From NCBI GenBank assembly GCA_016715065.1, contig JADKBN010000020.1, positions 25,893 to 89,892 on the forward strand: 64,000 nucleotides of DNA, written 5' to 3'. The position numbers were made by a program, and so were the translations under genes. The notes beneath the pieces were generated by a model. It did not search any database, had not been told where the DNA came from, and worked only from the letters and a program-made list of their open reading frames with translations. This document shows positions 38,423 to 46,957 of this stretch, piece after piece; position 1 is the stretch's first letter, and each line of letters begins with the position of its first letter. Origin of the DNA: Fibrobacterota bacterium. Its GTDB lineage: Bacteria; Fibrobacterota; Fibrobacteria; UBA5070.

Positions 38423-38453
38423 AAAGCCGCTCCTCAGGACGAGCGGCTTTTCT
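38423..38453. terminator. Bidirectional terminator between FecR gene and CxxC gene
   Basis: Perfect 9-bp stem 'aaagccgct'/'agcggcttt', 10-nt loop, T-run on the plus side and A-run of the stem giving T's on the minus side. It separates convergent genes. Confidence 0.8.
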
Positions 38454-38478
38454 CAATCTCAATTCTCATCTAGCCCAA

Positions 38479-39060
38479 TCAAGCCACCAGGAAGCTGCTC
38501 TCGATGTCCTTGCGGACGCCGGCGCGGACCCCGTGGGGGATGCGTGCGATGTCCATGTAGGCGTCCAGATGCCGGGGCGGAGGCTCCATTTCCACCAGAA
38601 GGTGCAGGGAGTCGGTGAGGGTATGGGCGCAGGAGTCGTGCAGGACGTAGCCGGCCCGCTCGGCCACCGGGTCGGTCGGTTCGATGGGAAGCTTGCAGTA
38701 CTTGCAGATCCGATCGGCCAGATAGGGCCGGACCTGGTCCAGGAAGCCCGGAAGGTCTTCCGGGGCCAGAGGCAACCCATGGATCTTGTCCAGGACCATG
38801 TCCATGTCCATCGGGATGTGGCGAACCCGGAGTCGGACGGCCTCCAGCTGCTTTTCCAGCGACCAAGTGGGAAATTCGATGTCCCAACGCAGGTGGTCCA
38901 GCATGGAGGGCTGGCAGGCGGGGCAGATGGTATGGGTGACCACTCCGCGGTGCAGCACGCCGGTCTGTGTCCACGCTCCGGCGACCCGGAAGCGTCCACA
39001 TTCCACGCATTGCACGGCTTCGGGGCGGTCCAATCTGAACTCCATGTCCCATGTTACCAC
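38479..39060 (-). CDS. Uncharacterised protein with CxxC zinc-ribbon-like pairs
   Basis: 193 residues from GTG 39060; ATG 39045 would give 188. Three CxxC pairs are visible: CVEC near residue 18, CPAC near 46 and CKYC near 118, with a following Cys-His (HDSCAH). Such paired knuckles suggest one or two structural zinc sites. Two other overlapping minus-strand frames exist, but only this one has such motif order and balanced composition. It is transcribed divergently from the MBL-fold gene. I do not recognise the family; a role in nucleic-acid or protein binding is possible. Confidence 0.6.
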   Translation of the reverse strand: MVTWDMEFRLDRPEAVQCVECGRFRVAGAWTQTGVLHRGVVTHTICPACQPSMLDHLRWDIEFPTWSLEKQLEAVRLRVRHIPMDMDMVLDKIHGLPLAPEDLPGFLDQVRPYLADRICKYCKLPIEPTDPVAERAGYVLHDSCAHTLTDSLHLLVEMEPPPRHLDAYMDIARIPHGVRAGVRKDIESSFLVA

Positions 39061-39098
39061 TTCGATGCGCTTCTCGCATCTAGATTCATGCGTCTCGT

Positions 39099-39881
39099 AT
39101 GAGCATTCATCTTCGATTTCTGGGCACCGGCGGGTCGTTTGGCATTCCCATCGTCGGTTGCGATTGCGTCGCCTGTCAATCTTCCGACCCGATGGACAAC
39201 CGGCTCCGTTCTTCCGTTTTGCTTTCCTGGGATGACCGCGTTGTTCTGGTGGACGCTGGGCCCGACCTTCGCGCCCAGGCGCTTCGTGAGGGCGTTCGTC
39301 GCCTGGACGAGGTTTGGCTCACCCACAGCCACGCCGACCACACCAACGGAATCGACGATTTGCGGGTGTTCTGCCACGAAGGCAAGGAACCTCGGCCGTT
39401 GATCGTGCGTGGGAACCCCTCCACCTTGACCGACGCCATGGCCAGATTCTCCTACGCCTTCCGGTCGGAGGTGGATCCCTCCGGAGTCAGCCACCCCTTG
39501 CTGGTGCCCATCGAAATCGACGGTCCTTTCCACACCTTGGGTCGCCAGATCGTGCCGATCCCGGTCCTCCATGGCAAGCTTCCGTGTTCAGGCTTCCGAA
39601 TCGGGAACCTGGCCTACCTCACTGACGTTTCCACCATTCCTGAATCCTCCTATGCCCTCCTTGAGGGCCTGGACACATTGGTCTTGTCTGCGTTGCGCGA
39701 GGAGCCCCATCCCACGCACCTGTCCTTCGACGAGTCCATCGCGGTGGCCCGGAGGATCGGCGCACGGCGCACGTGGTTCACCCACTTCGCCCATCGCATC
39801 ACCCACGCGGGCATGTTGGAGCGCTTTCCGGACGGAATCCGTCCTGCCTGGGACGGGCTGCGACTGGAAATCCCGGAGTGA
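39099..39881 (+). CDS. MBL-fold metallo-hydrolase (PhnP/RNase Z-like)
   Basis: 260 residues. 'LRFLGTGGSFGIPIVGCDCVAC' begins like PhnP/PqqB-type beta-lactamase-fold hydrolases; the metal motif is H76-SHADH ('LTHSHADHTNGIDDLRVF'). Downstream metal ligands: 'LPCSGFRIGNLAYLTDVST' (Asp) and 'WFTHFAHRITH' (His). Such proteins hydrolyse cyclic or phosphodiester bonds; the substrate here is not determined. Its stop overlaps the cysteine desulfurase start (GTGA). Confidence 0.87.
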   Translation: MSIHLRFLGTGGSFGIPIVGCDCVACQSSDPMDNRLRSSVLLSWDDRVVLVDAGPDLRAQALREGVRRLDEVWLTHSHADHTNGIDDLRVFCHEGKEPRPLIVRGNPSTLTDAMARFSYAFRSEVDPSGVSHPLLVPIEIDGPFHTLGRQIVPIPVLHGKLPCSGFRIGNLAYLTDVSTIPESSYALLEGLDTLVLSALREEPHPTHLSFDESIAVARRIGARRTWFTHFAHRITHAGMLERFPDGIRPAWDGLRLEIPE

Positions 39882-40993
39882 TCTTCCTGGACCACAACGC
39901 GGGATCGCCCTTGCATCCCCGCGTCGGGGCGTTTCTGGCAGATCTTGTCCGTTCCGCCGAGTGGTCGAATCCCTCCAGTCCGCATGGATGCGGGCGGCTT
40001 GCCCGCGAACTGGTGGAACGGTCCCGGGAACTCGTCGCTCGCTCCGTGGCCCAGCCTGCCACCCGGATCACGTTCTTTTCCGGTGCCAGCGAGGCCAATG
40101 CCGCTTCGATCTCCCATTGGCTTTCTCTAGCCGGTTCGCGCCGGACCATCCTGTCTTCGGCGGTGGAGCATCCCTCCGTGCGGGAAAACCTGCTGGCCTG
40201 GGAGGCGAAAGGGTTTCGCGTGCGGTGGGCGCCGGTGGACCGCTCCGGGGCGATGGATCCCGATTGGATCGCACGGACCCTGGATGACGATATTTGTCTT
40301 TGCGTGTGCATGAGCGCCAACAACGAGACCGGAAGACGTCTTCCCTGGCTTGCATGGGCCAACGCCTGCGCCGCTCGCGGAATCCCCCTGCACGTGGACG
40401 CCACCCAAAGCTGGTTGCGCGAAGACCTGCCGCTGGACCGCATCGCGCGGGGATCCGCCTGTTGGTCCGGACACAAGATGGGCGGACTTTCCGGAGCCGG
40501 TGCGCTTTGGCTTTCCGACACAACCGGGTTCCACGGACTGTGGGAAGGCGGCTCGCAAGAAAGGGGGCGTCGCGCCGGTACCGAATCGACACTTTCTGTC
40601 GCAAGTCTCGGCGAGGTCGCGCGGGTCTGGATGGAAGATCCTTCGGCGAGGGATCCATGGCCTGGTTGGCGCGAACGGATCTGGGATTCCATCAAGGTTC
40701 TTGCCGGCGTGGAGCGAACATCGCCTGGTGCCGACACCCTCGCCAACACGTTGCACATCCGCACCTCCCGTCGCGCGGAAACCATGGTGCAGCTTTTGGA
40801 TCTGTCCGGTGTGGCGGTGTCGGCGGGAAGCGCCTGCGCATCGGGATCCCTGCGACCGTCGCCAGTATTGGTAGCCATGGGCTGGACGGAAGAGGAAGCC
40901 GCCAGGGCCCTGCGCATTTCCGTGGGACATGCGGTGGATGGCCAGGGCGTGGAGAATGCCTGCGAGATCCTCACGCGATGCCTGGACCGCTGA
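39878..40993 (+). CDS. Cysteine desulfurase (NifS/IscS-like)
   Basis: 371 residues from GTG 39878, overlapping the previous stop; an upstream in-frame extension would read through the MBL gene. 'IFLDHNAGSPLHPRV' is the family start. PLP is held by Lys200 in 'CWSGHKMGGLSGAGALWL'; the substrate His is in 'SAVEHPSVRENL'; the active-site Cys320 lies in 'SAGSACASGSLRPSPVLVAMG'. It delivers sulfane sulfur from cysteine to Fe-S or tRNA thiolation machinery. No IscU is adjacent; RNase P RNA follows 20 bp later. Confidence 0.88.
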   Translation: MIFLDHNAGSPLHPRVGAFLADLVRSAEWSNPSSPHGCGRLARELVERSRELVARSVAQPATRITFFSGASEANAASISHWLSLAGSRRTILSSAVEHPSVRENLLAWEAKGFRVRWAPVDRSGAMDPDWIARTLDDDICLCVCMSANNETGRRLPWLAWANACAARGIPLHVDATQSWLREDLPLDRIARGSACWSGHKMGGLSGAGALWLSDTTGFHGLWEGGSQERGRRAGTESTLSVASLGEVARVWMEDPSARDPWPGWRERIWDSIKVLAGVERTSPGADTLANTLHIRTSRRAETMVQLLDLSGVAVSAGSACASGSLRPSPVLVAMGWTEEEAARALRISVGHAVDGQGVENACEILTRCLDR

Positions 40994-41013
40994 GCTATCT
41001 TGGGCCCTGCGAA

Positions 41014-41397
41014 CACGATCGGGGGGCCGGGTGGCCGCTGGAGAAATCCAGAGGAACTTCCGGGCACCATAGGGCAGGATGCCAGCTAACGGCTGGGCGC
41101 GGCAACGCGACGGAAAGTGCAACAGAGAAGAGACCGCCGATGGGCCGCAAGGCCACAGGCAAGGGTGAAACGGCGGGGTAAGAGCCCACCGCTTTCCTGG
41201 CAACAGGGAAGGCAAGGCAAACCCCATCCGGTGCAAGGCGAACAGTGGACGGCCCGCTAAGGGCACAGGGGCGGCCCGCCTCCGGTTCCACGGGTAGCCG
41301 CTCGAGGCCGTCGGCGACGACGGTCCCAGATGGATGGCCATCGGTTTCCGGTAATGCGGAAACGCCACAGAACCCGGGGTATAGGCCCCCCTTCGTG
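41014..41397 (+). ncRNA. rnpB: RNase P RNA (bacterial type A)
   Basis: Ends are set by the P1 helix: 'cacgatcggggggcc' pairs with 'ggccccccttcgtg'. Conserved blocks occur in order: 'gaggaacttccgggc' (CR I/P4 5' strand), 'atagggcaggatgccagc', 'caacagagaagagaccgcc', 'ggcaagggtgaaacggc', 'ggtaagagcccaccgc', 'ggcaacagggaaggc', 'aaaccccatccggtgcaagg', and 'acagaacccggggtatagg' (CR V/P4 3' strand). The RNA cuts the 5' leader of pre-tRNAs. In the P4 helix three positions that are nearly always AAG/CUU read ACU/GGU but still pair. Confidence 0.96.
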
Positions 41398-41438
41398 ATC
41401 GCAAATGTCGCCTCTCCCCATTTCGTGAGACCCGAACC

Positions 41439-41993
41439 ATGCTCAAATCCTTTTTCGCCTTTTTTCTGCTGGTTATGGCTGGAGCTTCCTTGGCGCAGGA
41501 GACCGGGGGGCATCAGCAGGTGGACTTGAATGTGGGTTGGAGCCACCCCTTCGGGAATTCGTTGGAGTATTCCGTGGACCTGGGGGGCGGGACGTTGCTG
41601 GGGATCGGGGGCGGGCTGTGCATGGCCGGCGGATCTTACGGGCTCCAAGTCCGGCGCTACTTCGCGATTCCCGGGCCGCTCGACCCCTACCTTGGGATGG
41701 CCTTGTCGCAGGTGGAGGGAATGGACGAAGTGACTTTCCAGTCGGAAACCGGGGTGAAATCCGACACCGCCATGTACGCGATGGAAGGCGGCATCCTGCT
41801 TGCGCCGCGGGTTGGCCTTCGTTGGTCGGTCGGAAGTGTGCGGCTGCAGCTGAACACAGGCTGGGGAATCGTGCTTCGCGGCGGCGGGAGCCGGTGGCTG
41901 GCCGGAATGCGGGACGCTTCCACAGATCGCCTCGCGAAACTCTTCGAGCTCGGCGGGCCCGAAGGGACGCTTTCCGGAGGGTTCGTTTTCTGA
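41439..41993 (+). CDS. Small secreted beta-rich (outer-membrane barrel-like) protein
   Basis: 184 residues with a clear signal peptide (MLKSFFAFFLLVMAGASLAQE). The mature part is built of alternating short beta strands with Gly-rich turns (VDLNVGWSHPFGNSLEYSVDL, GTLLGIGGGLCM, YGLQVRRYFAIPG, VGSVRLQLNTGWGIVL) and ends in a terminal Phe (LSGGFVF). This is the pattern of a small outer-membrane barrel of the porin-like/OmpW type. No family name can be given. It is 41 bp after rnpB. Confidence 0.72.
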   Translation: MLKSFFAFFLLVMAGASLAQETGGHQQVDLNVGWSHPFGNSLEYSVDLGGGTLLGIGGGLCMAGGSYGLQVRRYFAIPGPLDPYLGMALSQVEGMDEVTFQSETGVKSDTAMYAMEGGILLAPRVGLRWSVGSVRLQLNTGWGIVLRGGGSRWLAGMRDASTDRLAKLFELGGPEGTLSGGFVF

Positions 41994-42025
41994 CTAGACA
42001 AAATGTGACGTAAGCTTGGTCGGCT

Positions 42026-42898
42026 CTAGTCCTCAAGCCAAGCGCCCACCTGCGCCCCTATCCGCGCCTTCGCCGCCGCTTCCACCTCCAGGCTTTCCAC
42101 CCGGCCCAACTGTTGGGGACTTCTGGCCTTCGCGTTCATGGCCACCACGTCCTTTCCCGGTCCCACATCCGCAAGCCAGGCGGCGACGGGTTTGTCCAGC
42201 GGCTGGGCGCCGACCTGGTCGAAGGTGTTGTCGACGCGCAGGATGCCAGTTTTTGTCGTGCCATCCACGCCCTTGCCACTGATCAGCACCTCGGTCCAGA
42301 CGTGGTTTCCTTGGAACTTGATCTTGGCGGTGTAGCCCATGCGAACCAGAAGCAGGTGGAAGGCCATTTCCCTTTCGCTGCACCACCCGAAGGTGAAGAA
42401 CGATCCGAAATCCGGATGGAAGTAGCGCGGCCTGTCGGAGACCATATCCGCCAAGAAGAGATCCGGCGTGCGATCCATGTCGGCCCAGGAGCGGTACATC
42501 GCGTGTTGCGGGTGTGGTTTGCATTTGGCCAACAGCGCGGAGTCCGGCAGCCTGCGGATCTGGTGGCGTGGGTTGGGGGTCACCCAATGCCAGAAGTACA
42601 CCGATTCCAGGATGCCTCCGCGCGCGCCGTCGGCCGGTGCCGAAGTGGTCAGTAGTCTGTGCAGGAACAAGGCATTGAGGATTCGCGCCTGGTTCGCCGA
42701 ATCCTCCGGCGAAAGCTCCATGCGGCGGCAGATTTCCTGGTGTTCGCGGGAGAGCTTCTTGGCGATGCGGAGGCGGTTGTCGGCGTGCAACCGCTCCAAA
42801 AATGGCAGCAACGACTCACCGAACGCCAGGGGAGCAAACAAAAGAAGCCAAGCGAGTACCTGGCTTCGTCGATGGATCCAAATGTAGGGGAGGGGCAT
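42026..42898 (-). CDS. Secreted transglutaminase-like protein
   Basis: 290 residues from ATG 42898 (a TTG 21 bp upstream is less likely). Signal peptide after a basic start (HRRSQVLAWLLLFAPLAFGE). A Cys-His-Asp set fits a transglutaminase/papain-like fold: Cys173 in 'FTFGWCSEREMAFHLLLVRM', His199 in 'FQGNHVWTEVLI' and Asp223 in 'ILRVDNTFDQVG'. The Cys-Ser-Glu and H-V-W-T-E-V patterns are typical of this superfamily, whose bacterial members are often proteases or amidases. It converges on the preceding gene and is co-directional with the helicase gene upstream. Confidence 0.72.
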   Translation of the reverse strand: MPLPYIWIHRRSQVLAWLLLFAPLAFGESLLPFLERLHADNRLRIAKKLSREHQEICRRMELSPEDSANQARILNALFLHRLLTTSAPADGARGGILESVYFWHWVTPNPRHQIRRLPDSALLAKCKPHPQHAMYRSWADMDRTPDLFLADMVSDRPRYFHPDFGSFFTFGWCSEREMAFHLLLVRMGYTAKIKFQGNHVWTEVLISGKGVDGTTKTGILRVDNTFDQVGAQPLDKPVAAWLADVGPGKDVVAMNAKARSPQQLGRVESLEVEAAAKARIGAQVGAWLED

Positions 42899-42958
42899 AG
42901 GTTCAGAGAAGATGCGCAAGGCGATGGCCCTTGCGCAACCGGTTTCGAAACCGCGCTC

Positions 42959-44596
42959 CTACAGGCGCTTGGGAGGCTCCGCTTCGCGGATGCGCACCGG
43001 CCGTCGCTGCCACTTCAGCTTGAGTTTCAGCAAGAGCTCGGCGGCTTCCGGCGTGGTTTCCACCAGGGACAGACGCGGCATCATCTCGATGCGGCCCAGC
43101 TCGGAGCTGGGGATGTCGGCGGCGCGGCACACGAACGGAATCAGGTTGCGCACTTCGATGCCGTCTTCGGTGCCCAGGCTCAAGGCGAGCCAGACCCCTT
43201 CGCGACCACGGTGGGCGGGGCGCGGACGTTCGGGGCGATCGCCAGCGCCGCGTTCGTGGTATTCGGGACGCGGCTGCGGACGGCGCGGCTCTTCCGGAGG
43301 GGGCTCGGGCACCAGCTTGTGGACCATGGCGGCCAACACGGCTTCGGCGCCGTGTTCTTCGATGAGCGGCTTGAAGCTTTCCGGAAGCTCCAGCCCTTCG
43401 CCGAGGCTTTCCATCACGCGCTGGGCCAGGCGTTCGCGGCGCTTGTCGGTCAGTTCGCGGCTGGTCGGAACTTGTCGCTGTTCGGGCTTGTACTCGGACT
43501 GGCGGCTGATGGACAGAAAACGTCCGCGCTCCTGGGGGGCCAGGACGCTCCAGGCTTCGCCTTCGGCGCCGGCGCGGGCGGTGCGGCCCACGCGATGGAC
43601 GAAATTCGACAGGTCGTCCGGCAGACCGAGGTTGAACACGTGGCTGATGCCGGGGACGTCCAATCCGCGCGCCGCCACGTCGGTGGCCACCAACAAGGTG
43701 ACGCGACCTTCGCGGAAGCGTGAAAGCGCCCGTTCGCGCGCGACCTGGGCCAGATCGCCGGAAAGGCCTTCGGCGTGGATCCCGTGGCGCAAGAGCCCTT
43801 GGACCACCTGTTCCACTTCCACACGGGTGCGCACGAACACGATCGCCCGCGTGGGTTCCAGCATGTCGACCAATCGTCCCAACGCCTCTTCGCGGCGCGC
43901 GTAGGGGGCGATCACATAGCTTTGCGGAACGTGGCTGGAGCCCTTGCCCGCGTCCAGACGGATCTGGGTGGGAGTGCGCAGCCAGTCGCCGGCGGCGGCC
44001 TGAACGCGCCCTTCGTAGGTGGCGGAGAAGAACCATCGGGCGGAATCTTCGCCCGCGGCGCCCACCACCTGATCCAGCTCTTCCTTGAAGCCCAGATCCA
44101 ACATGCGGTCGGCTTCGTCCAGGATCAGCACATCGCATTCGACTTCGAGCGTTTCCTGTCGAAGGTGGTCGGCCATGCGGCCGGGGGTTCCAACCACCAC
44201 AGGGGGCTGGCCGCGCAGTTCGCGCAGCTGGGGCCCGAACGGTGCTCCGCCCACGAGGGTTGCCACGCAGGCCTCGCCCAGAAGCCACGCCGCCTCGCGA
44301 GCCACTTGCTGGGCAAGCTCGCGGGTGGGGCAGACGATCCAGGCTCGGGTGATGGTTCCGGAATCGAGGGCGCCCGCGACGGGCAGCAAGAACGCGAGCG
44401 TCTTGCCGGAACCTGTCCGAGCTTGGGCCAGGAGGTCCCCTTCCAGAAGTTGTCCCAGCTCGGGGACCATCTTGGAGATGACGGCTTCCTGAACAGGGGT
44501 GGGATTGATGATCCCGCGCTCGGCGACGTGGGCGGCGAGAGTGGCGGGAATCGGCAGTTTGTCGAATCCGACGGTAGTTGTCGGTATGGTTTCCAT
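42959..44596 (-). CDS. DEAD-box RNA helicase with DbpA-type RNA-binding domain
   Basis: 545 residues. Q motif 'GFDKLPIPATLAAHVAERG' with 'NPTPVQEAVI', Walker A A59-RTGSGKT-66, DEAD box in 'LILDEADRMLDLGF', SAT in 'RWFFSATYEG', and helicase motif VI 'VHRVGRTARAG'. After a charged Arg/Glu/Pro linker, the last 80 residues (VWLALSLGTEDGIEVRNLIP) match the DbpA RNA-binding domain, which in E. coli recognises 23S rRNA helix 92. It likely acts in ribosome assembly or RNA turnover. Divergent from mce. Confidence 0.92.
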   Translation of the reverse strand: METIPTTTVGFDKLPIPATLAAHVAERGIINPTPVQEAVISKMVPELGQLLEGDLLAQARTGSGKTLAFLLPVAGALDSGTITRAWIVCPTRELAQQVAREAAWLLGEACVATLVGGAPFGPQLRELRGQPPVVVGTPGRMADHLRQETLEVECDVLILDEADRMLDLGFKEELDQVVGAAGEDSARWFFSATYEGRVQAAAGDWLRTPTQIRLDAGKGSSHVPQSYVIAPYARREEALGRLVDMLEPTRAIVFVRTRVEVEQVVQGLLRHGIHAEGLSGDLAQVARERALSRFREGRVTLLVATDVAARGLDVPGISHVFNLGLPDDLSNFVHRVGRTARAGAEGEAWSVLAPQERGRFLSISRQSEYKPEQRQVPTSRELTDKRRERLAQRVMESLGEGLELPESFKPLIEEHGAEAVLAAMVHKLVPEPPPEEPRRPQPRPEYHERGAGDRPERPRPAHRGREGVWLALSLGTEDGIEVRNLIPFVCRAADIPSSELGRIEMMPRLSLVETTPEAAELLLKLKLKWQRRPVRIREAEPPKRL

Positions 44597-44789
44597 CCAT
44601 ACAAGCTAGATTTGTGCCGAGCGGTTCGCAAGCCCATATTATCGAGGTTCCACCCCCGAGAAATCCCGATTAGGCGATTTTTTCCCTTGCTAAAGAGGAC
44701 CTCTAAATCCAGTTTTCCGCTTCAAGGTTTTTACAGTCGGCCTTTAGATGGAAATCACCTGAGGGCCTTTCGGCATCGGGAGGAGCGAC

Positions 44790-45194
44790 ATGATTAGCAA
44801 GATCGACCACCTTGGTATTGCGGTGAAGAGCCTGGACGAGGCCATCCCCTTGTGGGAAAAAATGCTCGGCGTCAAGTGCGAACTCATCGAGGAAGTCCCT
44901 TCCCAGAAGGTCCGCACGGCCTTTCTGAAGGTTGGTGAGGTGTATATCGAGCTTCTGGAGGCCACCTCCGAAGAAAGCGCGATCGCCAAGTACATCGAAA
45001 AGAACGGCGAAGGCGTGCAGCACGTCGCCTTCCAGACCACGGACTTGGTCGCCGAATTGGCCAAATCCAAGGAAGACGGCCTGCGCCTCATCGACGAAGC
45101 CCCGCGGCCAGGTGCCGGCGGCATGAACATCGCCTTTTTGCATCCAAAGTCCACGCGCGGCGTCCTCACGGAATTCTGCGCCCCCAACAAGTAA
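44790..45194 (+). CDS. mce: Methylmalonyl-CoA epimerase
   Basis: 134 residues, VOC-fold. The metal/catalytic positions are visible: His7 in 'KIDHLGIAV', Glu54 in 'VYIELLEAT', His78 in 'GVQHVAFQT' and Glu128 in 'VLTEFCAPN'. Interconverts the R and S forms of methylmalonyl-CoA, linking the carboxyltransferase to the mutase. ATG has 'gggaggag' upstream. First gene of a six-gene cluster mce-carboxyltransferase-small protein-biotin carrier-mutA-mutB. No cobalamin riboswitch pattern was seen in the 193-bp leader. Confidence 0.95.
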   Translation: MISKIDHLGIAVKSLDEAIPLWEKMLGVKCELIEEVPSQKVRTAFLKVGEVYIELLEATSEESAIAKYIEKNGEGVQHVAFQTTDLVAELAKSKEDGLRLIDEAPRPGAGGMNIAFLHPKSTRGVLTEFCAPNK

Positions 45195-45210
45195 GGGAGT
45201 TATCCGACTC

Positions 45211-46764
45211 ATGGCAATTGACAAGGCACTGCTCGAAGAACTTGCCGAACGACGCGCCAAGGTATTGGCCGGCGGCGGCAAGGACAAGCTCGAAGCTCGT
45301 CGCGCGAAAGGCTTGATGACCGCCCGCGACCGTGTGGAAACCCTCTTCGAGGCCGACACGTTCCAGGAATTCGGCGCGCACGTCCATCACCACGCCCACG
45401 ACTTCGGTCTTTCCGGCAAGTTCATGGCCGCCGACGCCGTGATCACCGGCATCGGTTACGTGGACGGACGTCCCGTCTCCGTGGTCAGCCAAGACTTCAC
45501 GGTGGCTGGCGGCAGCTTGGGCAAGATGCACGCCCAGAAGATCTGCGACCTCATGGACTACGCCATGCAGGGCGGCATGCCCATCGTCGTGGTCAACGAC
45601 TCGGGTGGCGCGCGCATCCAAGAGGGTGTGGATTCCCTCTCCGGATACGGCCAGGTGTTCCACCACAACGTCGAGGCTTCGGGCTTGGTTCCGCAGATCT
45701 CGATCATCGCCGGTCCTTGCGCCGGTGGTGCGGCCTACTCGCCCGCCTTGATGGACTTCCTCATCATGATTCGCGGCCAGGCCAACATGTTCATCTGCGG
45801 CCCGGACGTGATCAAGGCGGTCACCGGCCAGGTCTGTACCATGGAAGACATCGGTTCGGCCGACGCCCATGGCTCGGTGTCCGGCAACATCCACTTCATC
45901 GCCGACTCCGACGAGCAGGCCATCCAGCTGACGCAGGAGCTCTTGTCCTACCTGCCGTCCAACAACCTGGACGATCCTCCGCACAAGCCCACCGCGCGCA
46001 TCTCGATGTCGCCGGACCTGGGCATGAACGACCTGGTTCCGCAGGATGCCAAGGCACCGCTGGACGTGTACAAGGTCATCGAGCGCTTGGTGGACGACGG
46101 CCATCTGTTCGAGGTCCAGAAGGACTGGGCGCGCAACATCGTGATCGGCTTCGCCCGCATCGAAGGTGTTGTGGTCGGCATCGTCGCCAACCAGCCGATG
46201 GTGAAGGCCGGAACGCTGGACATCGACGCTTCGGACAAGTCGGCGCGGTTCATGCGCTTCCTCAACGCCTTCAACATCCCCATCGTCACCCTGGTGGACG
46301 TGCCGGGCTTCCTGCCGGGCGTCCAGCAGGAGCGCGGCGGCATCATCCGCCACGGTGCGAAGATGTTGTTCGCCTACGCTTCGGCCACCGTGCCCAAGAT
46401 CACCCTGATCCTGCGCAAGGCCTACGGCGGCGCGTATCTGGCGATGTGCTCCAAGGACATGGGCGCCGACATGGTCTTCGCCTGGCCCACCGCCGAAATC
46501 GCGGTCATGGGCGCGGACGGCGCGGTCAACGTGCTGTTCGGCAAAGAGATCAAGGCTTCTGCCGACCCGAAGGCCAAGGCGGCGGAACTGGTCAGCCAGT
46601 ACCGCGACAAGTTCGCCTCCCCCTGGCAGGCGGCGGAAAACAACATGATCACCGATGTCATCGAGCCGGCCATGAGCCGCGCCACGGTGGCGTTGGCCTT
46701 GCGGAACACGCTGTCCAAGCGCGAAACCCGCCCCCCCAAGAAGCACGGAAACATTCCGCTGTAA
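45211..46764 (+). CDS. Methylmalonyl-CoA decarboxylase/propionyl-CoA carboxylase carboxyltransferase subunit
   Basis: 517 residues, the usual length of MmdA/PccB. Acyl-CoA carboxyltransferase N domain ('MTARDRVETLFEADTFQEFG', 'SQDFTVAGGSLGKMHAQKI', 'PIVVVNDSGGARIQEGVDSL') and C domain ('VDVPGFLPGVQQERGGIIRH', 'KITLILRKAYGGAYLAMCSK', 'WPTAEIAVMGADGAVNVLF'). It moves a carboxyl group between biotin and the acyl-CoA. The neighbouring epimerase and mutase show the substrate pair is methylmalonyl-CoA/propionyl-CoA. Direction (decarboxylating or carboxylating) cannot be told; the Na+-pump membrane subunit OadB is not in the cluster. Confidence 0.92.
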   Translation: MAIDKALLEELAERRAKVLAGGGKDKLEARRAKGLMTARDRVETLFEADTFQEFGAHVHHHAHDFGLSGKFMAADAVITGIGYVDGRPVSVVSQDFTVAGGSLGKMHAQKICDLMDYAMQGGMPIVVVNDSGGARIQEGVDSLSGYGQVFHHNVEASGLVPQISIIAGPCAGGAAYSPALMDFLIMIRGQANMFICGPDVIKAVTGQVCTMEDIGSADAHGSVSGNIHFIADSDEQAIQLTQELLSYLPSNNLDDPPHKPTARISMSPDLGMNDLVPQDAKAPLDVYKVIERLVDDGHLFEVQKDWARNIVIGFARIEGVVVGIVANQPMVKAGTLDIDASDKSARFMRFLNAFNIPIVTLVDVPGFLPGVQQERGGIIRHGAKMLFAYASATVPKITLILRKAYGGAYLAMCSKDMGADMVFAWPTAEIAVMGADGAVNVLFGKEIKASADPKAKAAELVSQYRDKFASPWQAAENNMITDVIEPAMSRATVALALRNTLSKRETRPPKKHGNIPL

Positions 46765-46773
46765 GGAGGCGAG

Positions 46774-46944
46774 ATGAGCCAGGAAATCAAGGAAAAGGAT
46801 CTCCATGCCATCGTGGCGGCCGCCGTGCACGCGGTCCTGGACGAACCGTTCCGGATCGTGAGCATCGAGCCCGCCGTCCGGACGCAAAGCCTCTGGAACA
46901 TCCACGGTCGTTTTCAACAGTTCGAATCGCATCGCTTGCGCTGA
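46774..46944 (+). CDS. 56-aa protein resembling the soluble tail of OadG-type subunits
   Basis: ATG 46774 is preceded by an excellent 'aaggaggcgag', and the frame ends at TGA 46942, 13 bp before the next GTG. The product begins MSQEIKEKDLHAIVAAAVHA and ends 'WNIHGRFQQFESHRLR'. There is no membrane segment. The pattern 'A-hydrophobic-A..., RIVSI-P..., W...GR...SHR-R' resembles the cytosolic C-terminal part of decarboxylase gamma (OadG) subunits, as I recall them, and the position between carboxyltransferase and biotin carrier is exactly where OadG/MmdD genes occur. It may dock the biotin carrier to the carboxyltransferase. The resemblance is from memory and needs a profile search. Confidence 0.7.
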   Translation: MSQEIKEKDLHAIVAAAVHAVLDEPFRIVSIEPAVRTQSLWNIHGRFQQFESHRLR

Positions 46945-46957
46945 AAAGGAAACCGTC

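Noticed and set aside
38202..38478. CRISPR or IS remnant in the gap after the FecR gene
   Set aside because: Only one copy of the CCTGAGCCTGTCGAAGG-type word and no regular spacing, terminal inverted repeats or transposase fragment.
40994..41438. Several short frames between the cysteine desulfurase and the small beta-rich protein gene
   Set aside because: The stretch is RNase P RNA; the frames have no coding character.
44597..44789. Cobalamin riboswitch before the mutase cluster
   Set aside because: The leader is short and shows no B12-box or the conserved paired elements; only a small AGAGG-A-CCTCT dyad is present.
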